This document shows positions 19,864-28,154 of a DNA stretch of 64,000 nucleotides, piece after piece; the stretch's first letter is position 1; each line of letters begins with the position of its first letter. The stretch lies in assembly GCF_030813715.1 (NCBI RefSeq), contig NZ_JAUSUZ010000001.1, positions 2,728,001 to 2,792,000 of the forward strand, given 5' to 3'. The notes beneath the pieces were generated by a model. It was not told the DNA's origin, did not search any database, and saw nothing but the letters and a program-made list of their open reading frames with translations. A program made the translations under genes and the position numbers. Source of the stretch: Catenuloplanes indicus (GTDB taxonomy: Bacteria > Actinomycetota > Actinomycetes > Mycobacteriales > Micromonosporaceae).

Positions 19864-20756
19864 GCCGACGAGCCTATCGGGGCCGCGGCGACCGTCTTCG
19901 CGCGAGGCGTGACCAGGAACGGCAGCAGCACGCCGCCGATCACCAGCAGCCCGCCGAGCACGTCCGCCGGGTGCACCGGCTCGCCGAGGAAGAGCGCGGC
20001 CGACCCCATCCCGAAGAACGGCACCAGCATGGAGAACGGCGCGACCGTGGACGCGCCGTACCGCTTGATCAGCGAGCCCCACGCGCCGAAGCCGCCGAGC
20101 GTGGCGACGAACGCGATGAACAGCACCGCGCCGATCGCGGGCAGGTCAGCGTCGCGCAGCGCCGCCAGGTCCGCGGCCGGGCCGTCGGCGATCAGCGACA
20201 GCGCGAACAGCGGCACCGCGCCGAGCGCGCTCACCCAGACCATGAACCGCAGGCTGTCCGGCGGCGACGCCTTCCGGGTCGCCACGTTGGACAGGCCCCA
20301 CGCCACGGCCGCGCCGATGACCAGCGCGAACGCGGCCGGTGGCCGGTCCGGGCCGATCCGGGCGGCGACCACCGCGAGCCCGGCCGCCGCGACCGCCAGC
20401 CCGGCCAGTTGCACGCCGCGCGGGCGCTCGCGCAGCAGCAGCACCGCGAACAGCGTGGTGAACACGGCCTGGCTCTGCAGCACCAGCGAGGACAGCCCGG
20501 CCGGCATGCCCGCCTCGATGCCGAAGAACAGCAGCGAGAACTTGGTGACCGCGAGCGCCAGCGCGACCGCGATCACCCACCGCCACGGCACCCGCGGACG
20601 ACCCACGAAGAACAGCGCGGGTACGGCCGCGAGCCCGAACCGCAACGCGGAGAAGAGCAGCGGCGGGAAGTGGTCGAGGCCGACCGCGATGACGACGAAG
20701 TTGACGCCCCATACCGCGGCCACGGCTACGGCCAGCGCGATGTCGCGAGGTCTCAT
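19860..20756 (-). CDS. EamA/DMT-family transporter
   Basis: A 298-residue membrane protein with ten predicted helices in two EamA repeats (first begins [20 protein letters not shown]; second [19 protein letters not shown]). It is a likely exporter of amino acids or metabolites in the drug/metabolite transporter superfamily. Its stop overlaps the hisF start (ATGA), making a coupled pair. It is divergent from a LysR gene, a typical arrangement for a regulated exporter. The substrate is unknown. Confidence 0.9.
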   Translation of the reverse strand: MRPRDIALAVAVAAVWGVNFVVIAVGLDHFPPLLFSALRFGLAAVPALFFVGRPRVPWRWVIAVALALAVTKFSLLFFGIEAGMPAGLSSLVLQSQAVFTTLFAVLLLRERPRGVQLAGLAVAAAGLAVVAARIGPDRPPAAFALVIGAAVAWGLSNVATRKASPPDSLRFMVWVSALGAVPLFALSLIADGPAADLAALRDADLPAIGAVLFIAFVATLGGFGAWGSLIKRYGASTVAPFSMLVPFFGMGSAALFLGEPVHPADVLGGLLVIGGVLLPFLVTPRAKTVAAAPIGSSA

Positions 20757-20828
20757 GCTCCTCATCGTGTGCGGCTCGACGCTTAAGCAACAGCGAATTG
20801 TGCTGCATCGACGATGTACCGTCACTTC

Positions 20829-21734
20829 ATGATGGATCTGGGCCGTCTCCGCGCGCTGCACGCCCTGGCCAGCTACGGCAGCGTGCTGGCCGCCAGTTCC
20901 GCGCTGCACTGCACGCCGTCCGCGGTCTCCCAGCAGATCGGCAAGCTGGAGCGGGAGACCGGGACCACACTCGTGGAGAAGGACGGCCGCGGCGTGCGGC
21001 TCACCGAGGCCGGTCACGTGCTGGCCCGGCACGCCGAGTCGGTGCTGTCCGCGGTCGACGAGGCCGAGGCCGCGCTCGCCGCCCACCGGGACACCGTCAC
21101 CGGCCGGCTGACCGTGGCATCGTTCGCGACCGCGGCCCGCGCGCTGCTCCCGCACGCGCTGCACCGGCTCGCGGCCGACCACCCCGGCCTGGCCACCGGC
21201 ATCGTCGAGGGCAACCCGCACGAGGGCCTGGACGCACTGCAACGCGGCCACGTCGACCTGTGCGTGCTGGACGACTGGCCGGAGGTCGCGCTCCGCTACC
21301 CGCCCGGCGTCGCGCACCTGGAGCTGGGCCTGGACGTCGCGGACCTGATCGTGCCGAGCGGGCACCGGCTGGCCGGCCGCTCCCGGGTGCGGCTCGCGCA
21401 GACCCGCGACGAGCGGTGGATCTCCGCGCCGGCCGGCGCGATCTGCCACCAGTGGCTGCTCCGCGTGCTGCCCGGCGTCCGGCCGGACTTCCTGGTGGGC
21501 GAGTTCGAGACGCAGCTGACGCTGGTCGCCGCGGGCCTCGGCGTCGCCATGGTGCCGCGCCTGGCCCGCACCGCACTGCCGGCCGGCGTGCGCGTGGTGA
21601 CCGTGACGCCGCCGCCGACCCGCCGCGTGGTGCTGGCCTGGCGCGAGGCCTCCGCGGCCCGCCCGGCGATCGGCGCGGCCGTCACGGCGCTGCGCGAGGC
21701 CTGGGCCGGGTACGCGTCCCGCACCCCGGCCTGA
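20829..21734 (+). CDS. LysR-family transcriptional regulator divergent from the EamA transporter
   Basis: About 301 residues. The N-terminal HTH starts MMDLGRLRALHALASYGSV with TPSAVSQQIGKLERETGT, and the effector domain runs from about 90. I chose ATG 20829 because TACCGT (20817-20822) lies 6 nt upstream, a leaderless arrangement; ATG 20814 would place the -10 box inside the gene. A dyad CAGC-N7-GCTG at 20791-20805 in the shared 72-bp promoter is a possible T-N11-A LysR site. It probably regulates the exporter. Confidence 0.9.
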   Translation: MMDLGRLRALHALASYGSVLAASSALHCTPSAVSQQIGKLERETGTTLVEKDGRGVRLTEAGHVLARHAESVLSAVDEAEAALAAHRDTVTGRLTVASFATAARALLPHALHRLAADHPGLATGIVEGNPHEGLDALQRGHVDLCVLDDWPEVALRYPPGVAHLELGLDVADLIVPSGHRLAGRSRVRLAQTRDERWISAPAGAICHQWLLRVLPGVRPDFLVGEFETQLTLVAAGLGVAMVPRLARTALPAGVRVVTVTPPPTRRVVLAWREASAARPAIGAAVTALREAWAGYASRTPA

Positions 21735-21745
21735 TCGGCCCGGCG

Positions 21746-22549
21746 TCAGGCGCAAGGGCTGGAGGCGGCGCCGGGGGCGGTGCCGAGGATCAGCGGGTCG
21801 CCGGTCAGCCGGAAGTCGAGACGCCAGTTCGTGCAGGTCTCGCCGGGCCGCTCGGGCGGGCCGAAGCCGGGCGCCTGGCTGCTGGTGAACGACACGGTCG
21901 CCACGTCACCGTCCACGGCCAGCAGCCACACGTCGAAGTCCTGCGTGGTGGCGGTGTCCGCGTTGAACGTCGCGACGTGGCCGGCGTCGCCCGGGTCGAC
22001 CACGCCGCCGGGCGCGAAGACCCGGGTGGCGACCGTCGGGTCGTGCGTGTTGATACCGGTGAAGTACGTGTCGAACAGCGTGGCGATCTCCACCACCCGC
22101 GCGTCGCCGGCGGCCGCGGGCGCGATCGAGACGAGACCGATCCGGCCGGGCGCCGGCTCCGGGAGCCCTTCGTCGAACGGCACCGGCTCCGCCACCGCGG
22201 ACGGCTCCGCCACGGAGAACGACTCCGGCTGATGGGAGATCTCCGGCTCGCCGAAGGGCTCGGTGGAGACGGCCTCCGGCGAACTCGTCGTCCCGGCGGC
22301 GGGCTCCGCGCCGGTGTCCACCAGCAGGTAGCCGGCTCCGAGCAGCCCGGCCAGCACCACCAGCGCGATCGCGGCCACTCGCCACCGCCCGGCCGGTGCC
22401 GCGGCCCGGCGGCGGCGTCCGCCCGGCACGAACGTCAGCACGGCCGGGGCGCTCTCCGCCGTCGCGGGCGCGGCGCCGTCGCAGACCAGGCAGCGCGGCG
22501 CGGACGCGTCATTCGCCGTACCGCATTCGGGGCATTGCCATTCGATCAT
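21746..22549 (-). CDS. Membrane-anchored protein with RanBP2-type zinc finger and extracellular domain
   Basis: 267 residues. The N-terminus (WQCPECGTANDASAPRCLVC) fits W-x-C-x2-C-x3-N-x6-C-x2-C, the RanBP2-type zinc finger signature. Arg-rich sequence and one helix follow (VAAIALVVLAGLLGAGYLLV, about 59-78), then a Ser/Glu/Pro linker. The C-terminal extracytoplasmic domain of about 110 residues (EIATLFDTYFTGINTHDP, then FTSSQAPGFG) is NTF2/SnoaL-like in feel. The start was chosen by GGAGG 8 nt before ATG 22549. It is divergent from the paired-motif cassette. The function is unknown; a zinc-ribbon cytosolic sensor with an outside domain is a guess. Confidence 0.78.
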   Translation of the reverse strand: MIEWQCPECGTANDASAPRCLVCDGAAPATAESAPAVLTFVPGGRRRRAAAPAGRWRVAAIALVVLAGLLGAGYLLVDTGAEPAAGTTSSPEAVSTEPFGEPEISHQPESFSVAEPSAVAEPVPFDEGLPEPAPGRIGLVSIAPAAAGDARVVEIATLFDTYFTGINTHDPTVATRVFAPGGVVDPGDAGHVATFNADTATTQDFDVWLLAVDGDVATVSFTSSQAPGFGPPERPGETCTNWRLDFRLTGDPLILGTAPGAASSPCA

Positions 22550-22808
22550 CAATTGCCTCCGGGGACGCGCACTTTTCCCGACCATTTACCAACGCAGTGA
22601 ATAGCGTGGTGAGGCCGCCGGGCAACGCATTACCCAGCGATTCACCGGACCCGGTACCGAATAGGCCCGGACCGACGGCGACGCGCACCGGTCGCCGCTC
22701 CACCCGGGCCGAAGGAACACCCCGGCAAGACGAAAAGCCCATGCCACACCGGGTGCCGCCGCCGTACCGTCGGGCTCCATAAACCACTGTCGGCACTGGT
22801 GGGAGCGT

Positions 22809-24518
22809 ATGTACGTCGAGGAAGCCAGCACCGTCACGGCCTCGGTCCCGGCCGCGCGGTTCCATCACGGCGAGCCGGGGGCGGCGGCGCACCGGGGCCC
22901 GTTGTCCGCGATCACCCGATGCCTGAGCGGCGCGGTCTATACCGTTCCCGGATTCGCCGACCGGGTGATCACGGAATTGCTCAAGGATCGACATCGCGCT
23001 GTTTCTCCGGCCGTCGACTACGACGTGGAACCGGTGCTGCGGCACGCGTTCCGGGCACGCCGGCTGTGGCTCACCCAGCACGCCGCGGTGTGCGCGGTCC
23101 TGCTGCTCGCGTTCATCATCGCGCCCGGCCCGGTGCTCGGGCTGGTCTGCTTCGGCCTGCTGCTGACCGGTGCCGCGCGGTGGATCGGCGGCAAGCGCCC
23201 GAAGGCCTGGCAGCTGGTGCTGGCCGGCCTGGTCGCGCTGCCGCTGGTCTACGCGGTCATCGGGCCGACGCTCCTCGGCCCGACGGGATACGCGGAGCCG
23301 GAGGACGACGGCTCGCCGTACCTGATGATGCTGTTGACCGGTGGTGCGGTTCTGATCGTCACGGTAGCGGTGCGGCACACGATCCTGCGCGCGCTCACGG
23401 TCGAGCTGAGTCCCGGCCACGCGGACCGGGGCGCGATCGTGCCGAGCCCGCGGGTGGAGGACCGGATCGCGCGGCTGTCACTGGCCCAGCGCGGCAACAT
23501 CCTGCTGCACTCCGGCGACAACCCGTTCCTCGGCGCGGGCGGTGTGCTGCGCGCCTGGTCGATGGCGATGGAGCTGAAGCCGGACGGGGACGGGGACGGG
23601 GACCGGCCGGTCGCGGTGGACCCGGTCGCGCTGAACCGGTACGTCAAGCGGCGGCTGGCCGCGTTGCGCGCCGGTGACCTGCGCGAGGCGGAACGGATGT
23701 CCGGGCTGACGCTGCGCGACCAGATCGTCTCCGCGGGCGTCGGCGGCGAGGGCTGGCCGCTGGTCGACACGGACGCGTTGGTGCCGTACTCGCACGCGAC
23801 ACCGGCCGCGATGGAGTCGGTGATCCGGCATCCGCAGGCCAGCGTGCGGCACTTCCTGCGGGCCACGGTCGGCGCGAACGTGACGCCGGTGCACTCCGCG
23901 GACGGGCGCATGCTGATCCCGGGCGAGCACCACAGCATCGCGGTCTCCACGTTCACGCACATCGCGGTGGAGGGCGGCATGCTCTACGTGGAGACGGTGT
24001 CGACCGTGCTCGGCCCGCTGGGTCACCGCTACCGCCGGATCGACGGCTACCCGGCCGGTGGCGGTGTCGGCGGACGGGCGGCGCTGGAGAGCCTGCGCGA
24101 CTTCGGCGAGAACCTCGCGGTGGCACCGTTGCGGATGGCGGTCACGCTCTACCGGATGGCCGTGCTGGCCCGCGGGATGCGCCGGGCGGAGACCGAGGTG
24201 ACCGAGGAGGAGCTCGGCGATTTCGGCGCGCGGTTCGACCTGCGGCAGGCGACGTCCGCGGCCCACCCGGTCACCTACCTGCAGCGGCTGGACGCGGAGA
24301 AGTACACGAAGCTGATCGAGCGCCGGATCAGCGAGGCGGTGATCGGATATCTGCGCGACGCCGGCATCGACACGTCCGAGTACGAGCGGCGGATGAACGT
24401 CTACAACAACAGCAGCGTCTTCATCAGCGGCGACAACTACGGTGCCGCGGCCGCCGGCGCGGAGGCACAGGCCACGAAGCACGACGGGGACGGGGCGAAG
24501 AAGGGGAAGGACGACTGA
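22809..24518 (+). CDS. Hypothetical multi-pass membrane protein with C-terminal GDNYGAAAAG motif (cassette gene 1)
   Basis: 569 residues, not recognised. After an N-terminal cytosolic stretch (about 1-90) come three or four helices (AAVCAVLLLAFIIAPG; LGLVCFGLLLTGAARWI; WQLVLAGLVALPLVYAVIG; YLMMLLTGGAVLIVTVAV; about 93-190). A soluble region of about 370 residues follows, including YRRIDGYPAGGG and a helical stretch ending RISEAVIGYLRDAGIDTSEY. The tail is VFISGDNYGAAAAG followed by a Lys/Asp-rich end. GGTGGGAG precedes ATG 22809. Its TGA overlaps the next ATG (TGATG). The C-terminal motif nearly repeats at the N-terminus of the next protein, which suggests the two interact. Confidence 0.72.
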   Translation: MYVEEASTVTASVPAARFHHGEPGAAAHRGPLSAITRCLSGAVYTVPGFADRVITELLKDRHRAVSPAVDYDVEPVLRHAFRARRLWLTQHAAVCAVLLLAFIIAPGPVLGLVCFGLLLTGAARWIGGKRPKAWQLVLAGLVALPLVYAVIGPTLLGPTGYAEPEDDGSPYLMMLLTGGAVLIVTVAVRHTILRALTVELSPGHADRGAIVPSPRVEDRIARLSLAQRGNILLHSGDNPFLGAGGVLRAWSMAMELKPDGDGDGDRPVAVDPVALNRYVKRRLAALRAGDLREAERMSGLTLRDQIVSAGVGGEGWPLVDTDALVPYSHATPAAMESVIRHPQASVRHFLRATVGANVTPVHSADGRMLIPGEHHSIAVSTFTHIAVEGGMLYVETVSTVLGPLGHRYRRIDGYPAGGGVGGRAALESLRDFGENLAVAPLRMAVTLYRMAVLARGMRRAETEVTEEELGDFGARFDLRQATSAAHPVTYLQRLDAEKYTKLIERRISEAVIGYLRDAGIDTSEYERRMNVYNNSSVFISGDNYGAAAAGAEAQATKHDGDGAKKGKDD

Positions 24519-24850
24519 TGGGCGGCGTGCACATCCACGGCGACAATCACGGTGCCGCCGCGGCCGGTGATCACGCGCGGGCGATCGTCGGCCGGTACCG
24601 GCCGGACCCGCTCGCGCCGGTGCTGTCCGCGGCCCGCCGGCTGCACGCCGCGATCGACGCGGTCCCGGAGGCGCTGCCCGACCCGGACGCGGCGCTGCGC
24701 GACGTGAACGCGATCGCGGCCGCGACGCAGACCGAGCCACCGGACACCGCGGCCGCGATGGCCGCGGCCCACCGGCTGCTGGACCGGGTCACCGAGGCGG
24801 GCGCGTTCGTCACCGCCACCGAGAAGCTGCGCGCCGCGCTGCGGTCCTGA
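24518..24850 (+). CDS. Small hypothetical protein with N-terminal GDNHGAAAAG motif (cassette gene 2)
   Basis: 110 residues, not recognised. Residues 4-17 (VHIHGDNHGAAAAG) match the C-terminal tail of the upstream membrane protein at 11 of 14 positions. The rest, about 35-110, is predicted alpha-helical and Ala-rich (APVLSAARRLHAAIDAVPEA; AAAMAAAHRLLDRVTEAGAF), like a small helical bundle. It is translationally coupled to gene 1 (TGATG). There is no catalytic motif. It could be an adaptor or effector recruited by motif pairing. Confidence 0.72.
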   Translation: MGGVHIHGDNHGAAAAGDHARAIVGRYRPDPLAPVLSAARRLHAAIDAVPEALPDPDAALRDVNAIAAATQTEPPDTAAAMAAAHRLLDRVTEAGAFVTATEKLRAALRS

Positions 24851-24870
24851 CTCGACCACGGCGAAACGCG

Positions 24871-24940
24871 CAGGGAGGAGCGCCGGCGACGACCGGTGCC
24901 CGCTCCGAACATGCGGGCAGCACCACGCCGGAAGCAGGAA
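24871..24940 (+). repeat. Dispersed intergenic hairpin repeat, copy C
   Basis: Shares CAGGGAGGAGCGCC and GACGACCGGTGCCCGC with copy A. It carries a perfect 7-bp hairpin at 24897-24919 (TGCCCGC / GCGGGCA, loop of 9) and CACGCCGGAAGCAGGA at 24924-24939. It lies just after the cassette, in a convergent gap. Confidence 0.8.
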
Positions 24941-24978
24941 AGACCAAGATCTGGATCTTCTTGCCGGTACGGCAACGC

Positions 24979-25013
24979 GACGGCCCCGAGAGTGGCAACT
25001 CTCCGGGGCCGTC
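24979..25013. terminator. Bidirectional terminator hairpin
   Basis: GACGGCCCCGAGAGT pairs with ACTCTCCGGGGCCGTC (15 bp, one bulged base) around a GGCA loop. It lies between the convergent cassette and the DoxX gene. A smaller hairpin (TTGCCG, loop GTA, CGGCAA) at 24961-24975 is adjacent. Confidence 0.8.
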
Positions 25014-25024
25014 GATCGGTGACG

Positions 25025-25561
25025 TCACTTGAGCCAGGGGGCTTTGCCGACCAGCGGGACCTTGGCCCAGGTGGCGGCCAGGCTGTAGCGGAGGCCGGCG
25101 CCGGTGGCCGCGAGGCCCGCGATGACCAGCGCGTAGATCAGGTGATCGTCGAGGAACGGGTTGGTCGCGATCGGCAGGCTGGCCGCCCACATCAGCACCA
25201 TCATCAGCACACCGGAGACCGCGGCGATCCGCATCCCGATGCCGAGGATCAACGCGACACCGATGCCGGCCAGGCCGGCCATGAACAGCCAGTCGAGCAG
25301 CACGTTCCCGGACATCGCGTTGAAGACACCGGCGAACGGCCCCTCGACACCGGCCAGGAAGCCCTTGGTCGGCTGACCACCGTTCAGCCACGCCTTCTCG
25401 GCCGGCGTCGACTTGCCGAGGCCGAACAGCTTGTCCAGGAACGCCCACAGGAAGACGAAACCCAGCCCGACGCGGGTGACGGCCCAGGTGACCTCGCCGA
25501 ACGCGTGGTCGGTGACGGTCTTCGAAGCAACGGCGGTCCTGGTGTGCGCAACGGTCACCAC
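25025..25561 (-). CDS. DoxX-family membrane protein
   Basis: 178 residues with four helices (VTRVGLGFVFLWAFLDKLFG; WLFMAGLAGIGVALILGIGM; AVSGVLMMVLMWAASLP; HLIYALVIAGLAATGAGL) and the early Arg/Asp pattern of DoxX/DoxD proteins, which sit in the membrane and act in thiol or quinone redox steps. The start is GTG 25561, with GGGAGGGG 6 nt upstream. It lies downstream of priA with a 135-bp gap and probably has its own promoter. The exact redox partner is unknown. Confidence 0.82.
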   Translation of the reverse strand: MVTVAHTRTAVASKTVTDHAFGEVTWAVTRVGLGFVFLWAFLDKLFGLGKSTPAEKAWLNGGQPTKGFLAGVEGPFAGVFNAMSGNVLLDWLFMAGLAGIGVALILGIGMRIAAVSGVLMMVLMWAASLPIATNPFLDDHLIYALVIAGLAATGAGLRYSLAATWAKVPLVGKAPWLK

Positions 25562-25696
25562 GGTGATCCCCTCCCGGATCAGCTGACGACCGGCGGAACT
25601 CCCTCGGCGTTCCCATCCCCTGTCGTCACATTCATGCTCGCCGCCGGGAGGGGGTGCGCAGCAGGGCCGATGGTCCCAAGACCATCGGGTCCCCGG

Positions 25697-26422
25697 TCAG
25701 CTCTCGAACAGGACCCGCAGTGCCTCGGACACCGTGAACGCACCCGCGTAGAGCGCCTTACCGGCGATGACGCCCTCGACGCCGACCGACTCCAGCGTGG
25801 CCAGCGCGCGCAGGTCGTCCAGCGTGGACACGCCACCGCTGGCGATCACCGGCGCGGACGTGGCGGCGCAGACCTCGCGGAGCAGGTCCAGGTTCGGCCC
25901 GCGCATGGTGCCGTCCTTGGTGATGTCCGTGACGACGTAGCGCGCCGCACCGGCCTTGTCCAGACGGGCCAGCACCTCGTAGAGGTCGCCGCCGTTCCGG
26001 GTCCAGCCGCGCGCGGACAGCGTGCGGCCGCGCACGTCCAGACCGATCGCGACGCGGTCGCCGTACTCCGCGGCGACCCGGTCGCACCACTCCGGGTTCT
26101 CCAGCGCGGCCGTGCCGATGTTGACCCGGGTGGCGCCGGTGGCCAGCGCGCGCTCCAGCGACTCGTCGTCCCGGATGCCGCCGGACAGCTCCACGTTGAC
26201 GTCGAGCCGGCCGACCACCTCGGCGAGCAGCTCCGCGTTCGAGCCACGGCCGAACGCGGCGTCCAGATCGACCAGGTGAATCCAGGTGGCGCCGTCGGTC
26301 TGCCAGGCCAGCGCGGCCTCGAGCGGGTCGCCGTACGCGGTCTCGCTGCCGGCCGCGCCCTGCACCAGGCGGACGGCCTGACCGTCGGCGACGTCGACGG
26401 CGGGAAGCAGTTCGAGGGTCAC
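25697..26422 (-). CDS. priA: Bifunctional phosphoribosyl isomerase A (HisA/TrpF)
   Basis: A 241-residue (beta/alpha)8 barrel that isomerises ProFAR to PRFAR (histidine) and, in actinobacteria, phosphoribosyl anthranilate (tryptophan). The catalytic Asp is in [17 protein letters not shown] and the second in [13 protein letters not shown]. Phosphate loops are SGGIRDD and ASGGVST. The PriA-type loop ([18 protein letters not shown]) supports dual function. AAGGAG precedes GTG 26422. It is the last recognised gene of the hisDCB-H run; hisF, normally next, is missing here. Confidence 0.95.
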   Translation of the reverse strand: MTLELLPAVDVADGQAVRLVQGAAGSETAYGDPLEAALAWQTDGATWIHLVDLDAAFGRGSNAELLAEVVGRLDVNVELSGGIRDDESLERALATGATRVNIGTAALENPEWCDRVAAEYGDRVAIGLDVRGRTLSARGWTRNGGDLYEVLARLDKAGAARYVVTDITKDGTMRGPNLDLLREVCAATSAPVIASGGVSTLDDLRALATLESVGVEGVIAGKALYAGAFTVSEALRVLFES

Positions 26423-26435
26423 GGATTCTCCTTGA

Positions 26436-26765
26436 TCATGAGTTTCTTCGGCCCAGCGCGATCACGATCAGCGCTGGTAGGGCGAGGATCAGCACCAGAA
26501 CGATGATCAGGCGCATCACCAGGTCGTCCACCAGGTACCAGGTCACCATCACGGCGAGCAAGCTGAGCATCACGATCGCGGCACGCTGGGTCGCGGTGCG
26601 CCGCGGCTGGAGCCGGCCGGTGCGCCGGTCCGGCAGCTTCGGCACGATCCTGTCCGTGATGTCCTTGCGCCGCTGGCGGCGGGACGCCACGGCCGCGCGG
26701 GCGGCGCGTTTCTGCTCCGCCTCCAGCAGCCGGGCGGCCCGCCGGATGGCCCGGTCCTTGCTCAC
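26436..26765 (-). CDS. Small Arg-rich membrane protein between hisH and priA
   Basis: 109 residues from GTG 26765, overlapping the hisH stop by GTGA, so it is part of the histidine operon. The first 65 residues are very basic ([22 protein letters not shown]). Two adjacent helices follow ([38 protein letters not shown]), ending GRRNS. Similar small proteins are found in actinobacterial his operons, but the function is unknown. Confidence 0.78.
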   Translation of the reverse strand: MSKDRAIRRAARLLEAEQKRAARAAVASRRQRRKDITDRIVPKLPDRRTGRLQPRRTATQRAAIVMLSLLAVMVTWYLVDDLVMRLIIVLVLILALPALIVIALGRRNS

Positions 26766-27379
26766 AGCCCGTCGATCCAGTTCCGGAGCAGGCGCGCGCC
26801 GGTGTCGCCGGACTTCTCCGGGTGGAACTGCGCGACGGACAACGGGCCGTGCTCGACCACGGCCGCGAACGGCTCGTCGTGCGCGGCCGTGGTCACCACC
26901 GCGTCCCGCAGCGCGTCCAGGCCGCTGGCACCGTAGGAGTGCACGAAGTAGAACCGGGCGTCGTCCGGCATGCCGTCCATCAGGCGGCTCTCCGGCGGCG
27001 CGGTCACCGTGTTCCACCCCATGTGCGGGATGCGCTCGGCCGTGAGCCGGGTCACGCCGCCGGGCAGCAGGCCGAGGCCCTTGGTGACGGTGCCGTGCTC
27101 GTCACCGTACTCGAAGAAGATCTGCATGCCGACGCAGATGCCGAGCACCGGCCGGCCGGCCGCAACCCGCTCCGCGATCATCGGGCCGGCGTCGATCGCC
27201 TCCACCCCGGCCATGCACGCGGCGAACGCGCCGACGCCCGGCACCACCAGGCCGTCCGCGTCCGCGGCCGCGGTCAGGTCCGGCGTGACGGTCACGTCCG
27301 CACCGGCCCGCTCCAGCGCGCGCTCGGCGGAGCGCAGGTTGCCGGAGCCGTAGTCCAGGATCACCACACGCTTTGTCAT
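26762..27379 (-). CDS. hisH: Imidazole glycerol phosphate synthase glutaminase subunit
   Basis: A 205-residue class I glutamine amidotransferase that supplies ammonia to HisF. The nucleophile Cys is in LGICVGMQ (about residue 82), with the His/Glu pair in AQFHPEKSG (about 186-188). The oxyanion strand is PGVGAF and the N-terminus is VVILDYGSGN. It lies 11 bp after the 51-residue ORF and overlaps the next ORF by GTGA. Its partner hisF lies about 7 kb further downstream on the same strand. Confidence 0.96.
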   Translation of the reverse strand: MTKRVVILDYGSGNLRSAERALERAGADVTVTPDLTAAADADGLVVPGVGAFAACMAGVEAIDAGPMIAERVAAGRPVLGICVGMQIFFEYGDEHGTVTKGLGLLPGGVTRLTAERIPHMGWNTVTAPPESRLMDGMPDDARFYFVHSYGASGLDALRDAVVTTAAHDEPFAAVVEHGPLSVAQFHPEKSGDTGARLLRNWIDGL

Positions 27380-27390
27380 TGATCGCTCCC

Positions 27391-27546
27391 CTATTCCGGG
27401 ATGAGCCAGAGGATGCCGCCCGCCGCGGCCAGCGCGGCGAGGAGCCCGGTGACGGCTATCGAGAACGTGCTCGCCTCCTGCCGGTGGAGCGAGAACGCCC
27501 CACCGGCCAGCACGCCCGCGAGAGCCAGCAGCAGGATCGAAATCAC
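27391..27546 (-). CDS. 51-residue membrane protein in the his operon
   Basis: Starts at GTG 27546, overlapping the hisB stop by GTGA, and ends 11 bp before hisH. Two helices ([41 protein letters not shown]) are linked by a short polar loop HRQEAST. The position and tight overlap on both sides argue for a real gene. The function is unknown. Confidence 0.72.
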   Translation of the reverse strand: MISILLLALAGVLAGGAFSLHRQEASTFSIAVTGLLAALAAAGGILWLIPE

Positions 27547-28154
27547 AGGGTGCCCTTGGTGGACGGGATCGCGCCCGCGTTCCGCGGGTCGATCTCCACC
27601 GCCTCGCGCAGCGCCCGGGACACGGCCTTGAACTGCGCCTCCACCACGTGGTGCGCGTCCGGGTGGCCGCCCTCGCGCGCGCCGCGCAGCACCGAGACGT
27701 GCAGCGTCATCTTCGCGGTCTGCGCGAACGACTCCCAGATGTGCCGGGTCATGCTGGTCGGGTAGACCGGCCCGATGTACGGCGTGAGCAGTGGCTCGTC
27801 GTGCACCATGTACGGCCGGCCGGACAGGTCGAGCGCGGCCCGGACCAGCACCTCGTCCATCGGGATGGTGGCCGAACCGTACCGCCGGATGCCCGCCTTG
27901 TCGCCGAGCGCCTCCGCGAACGCGGTGCCCAGCGCGAGCGCGGTGTCCTCCATCGTGTGGTGCGCGTCGATCTCCAGGTCGCCCTCGGTGTGCACGGTCA
28001 GGTCGAAGCCGCCGTGCTTGGCGATCTGGTTGAGCATGTGGTCGAAGAAGCCCACGCCGGTGTTGATGTCGCCCTTGCCGGTCCCGTCCAGGTCCAGCTC
28101 GATGCGCACCTTGGTCTCGTTCGTGGTGCGGTCGATCCGCGCCCGTCGGCTCAT
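27543..28154 (-). CDS. hisB: Imidazoleglycerol-phosphate dehydratase
   Basis: A 203-residue monofunctional enzyme (no phosphatase domain) removing water from IGP to give imidazole acetol phosphate. The manganese-binding His/Glu motifs are [12 protein letters not shown] (about residue 66) and [12 protein letters not shown] (about 166), with [17 protein letters not shown] near the start. It overlaps hisC (ATGA) and the small membrane ORF (GTGA). Confidence 0.96.
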   Translation of the reverse strand: MSRRARIDRTTNETKVRIELDLDGTGKGDINTGVGFFDHMLNQIAKHGGFDLTVHTEGDLEIDAHHTMEDTALALGTAFAEALGDKAGIRRYGSATIPMDEVLVRAALDLSGRPYMVHDEPLLTPYIGPVYPTSMTRHIWESFAQTAKMTLHVSVLRGAREGGHPDAHHVVEAQFKAVSRALREAVEIDPRNAGAIPSTKGTL

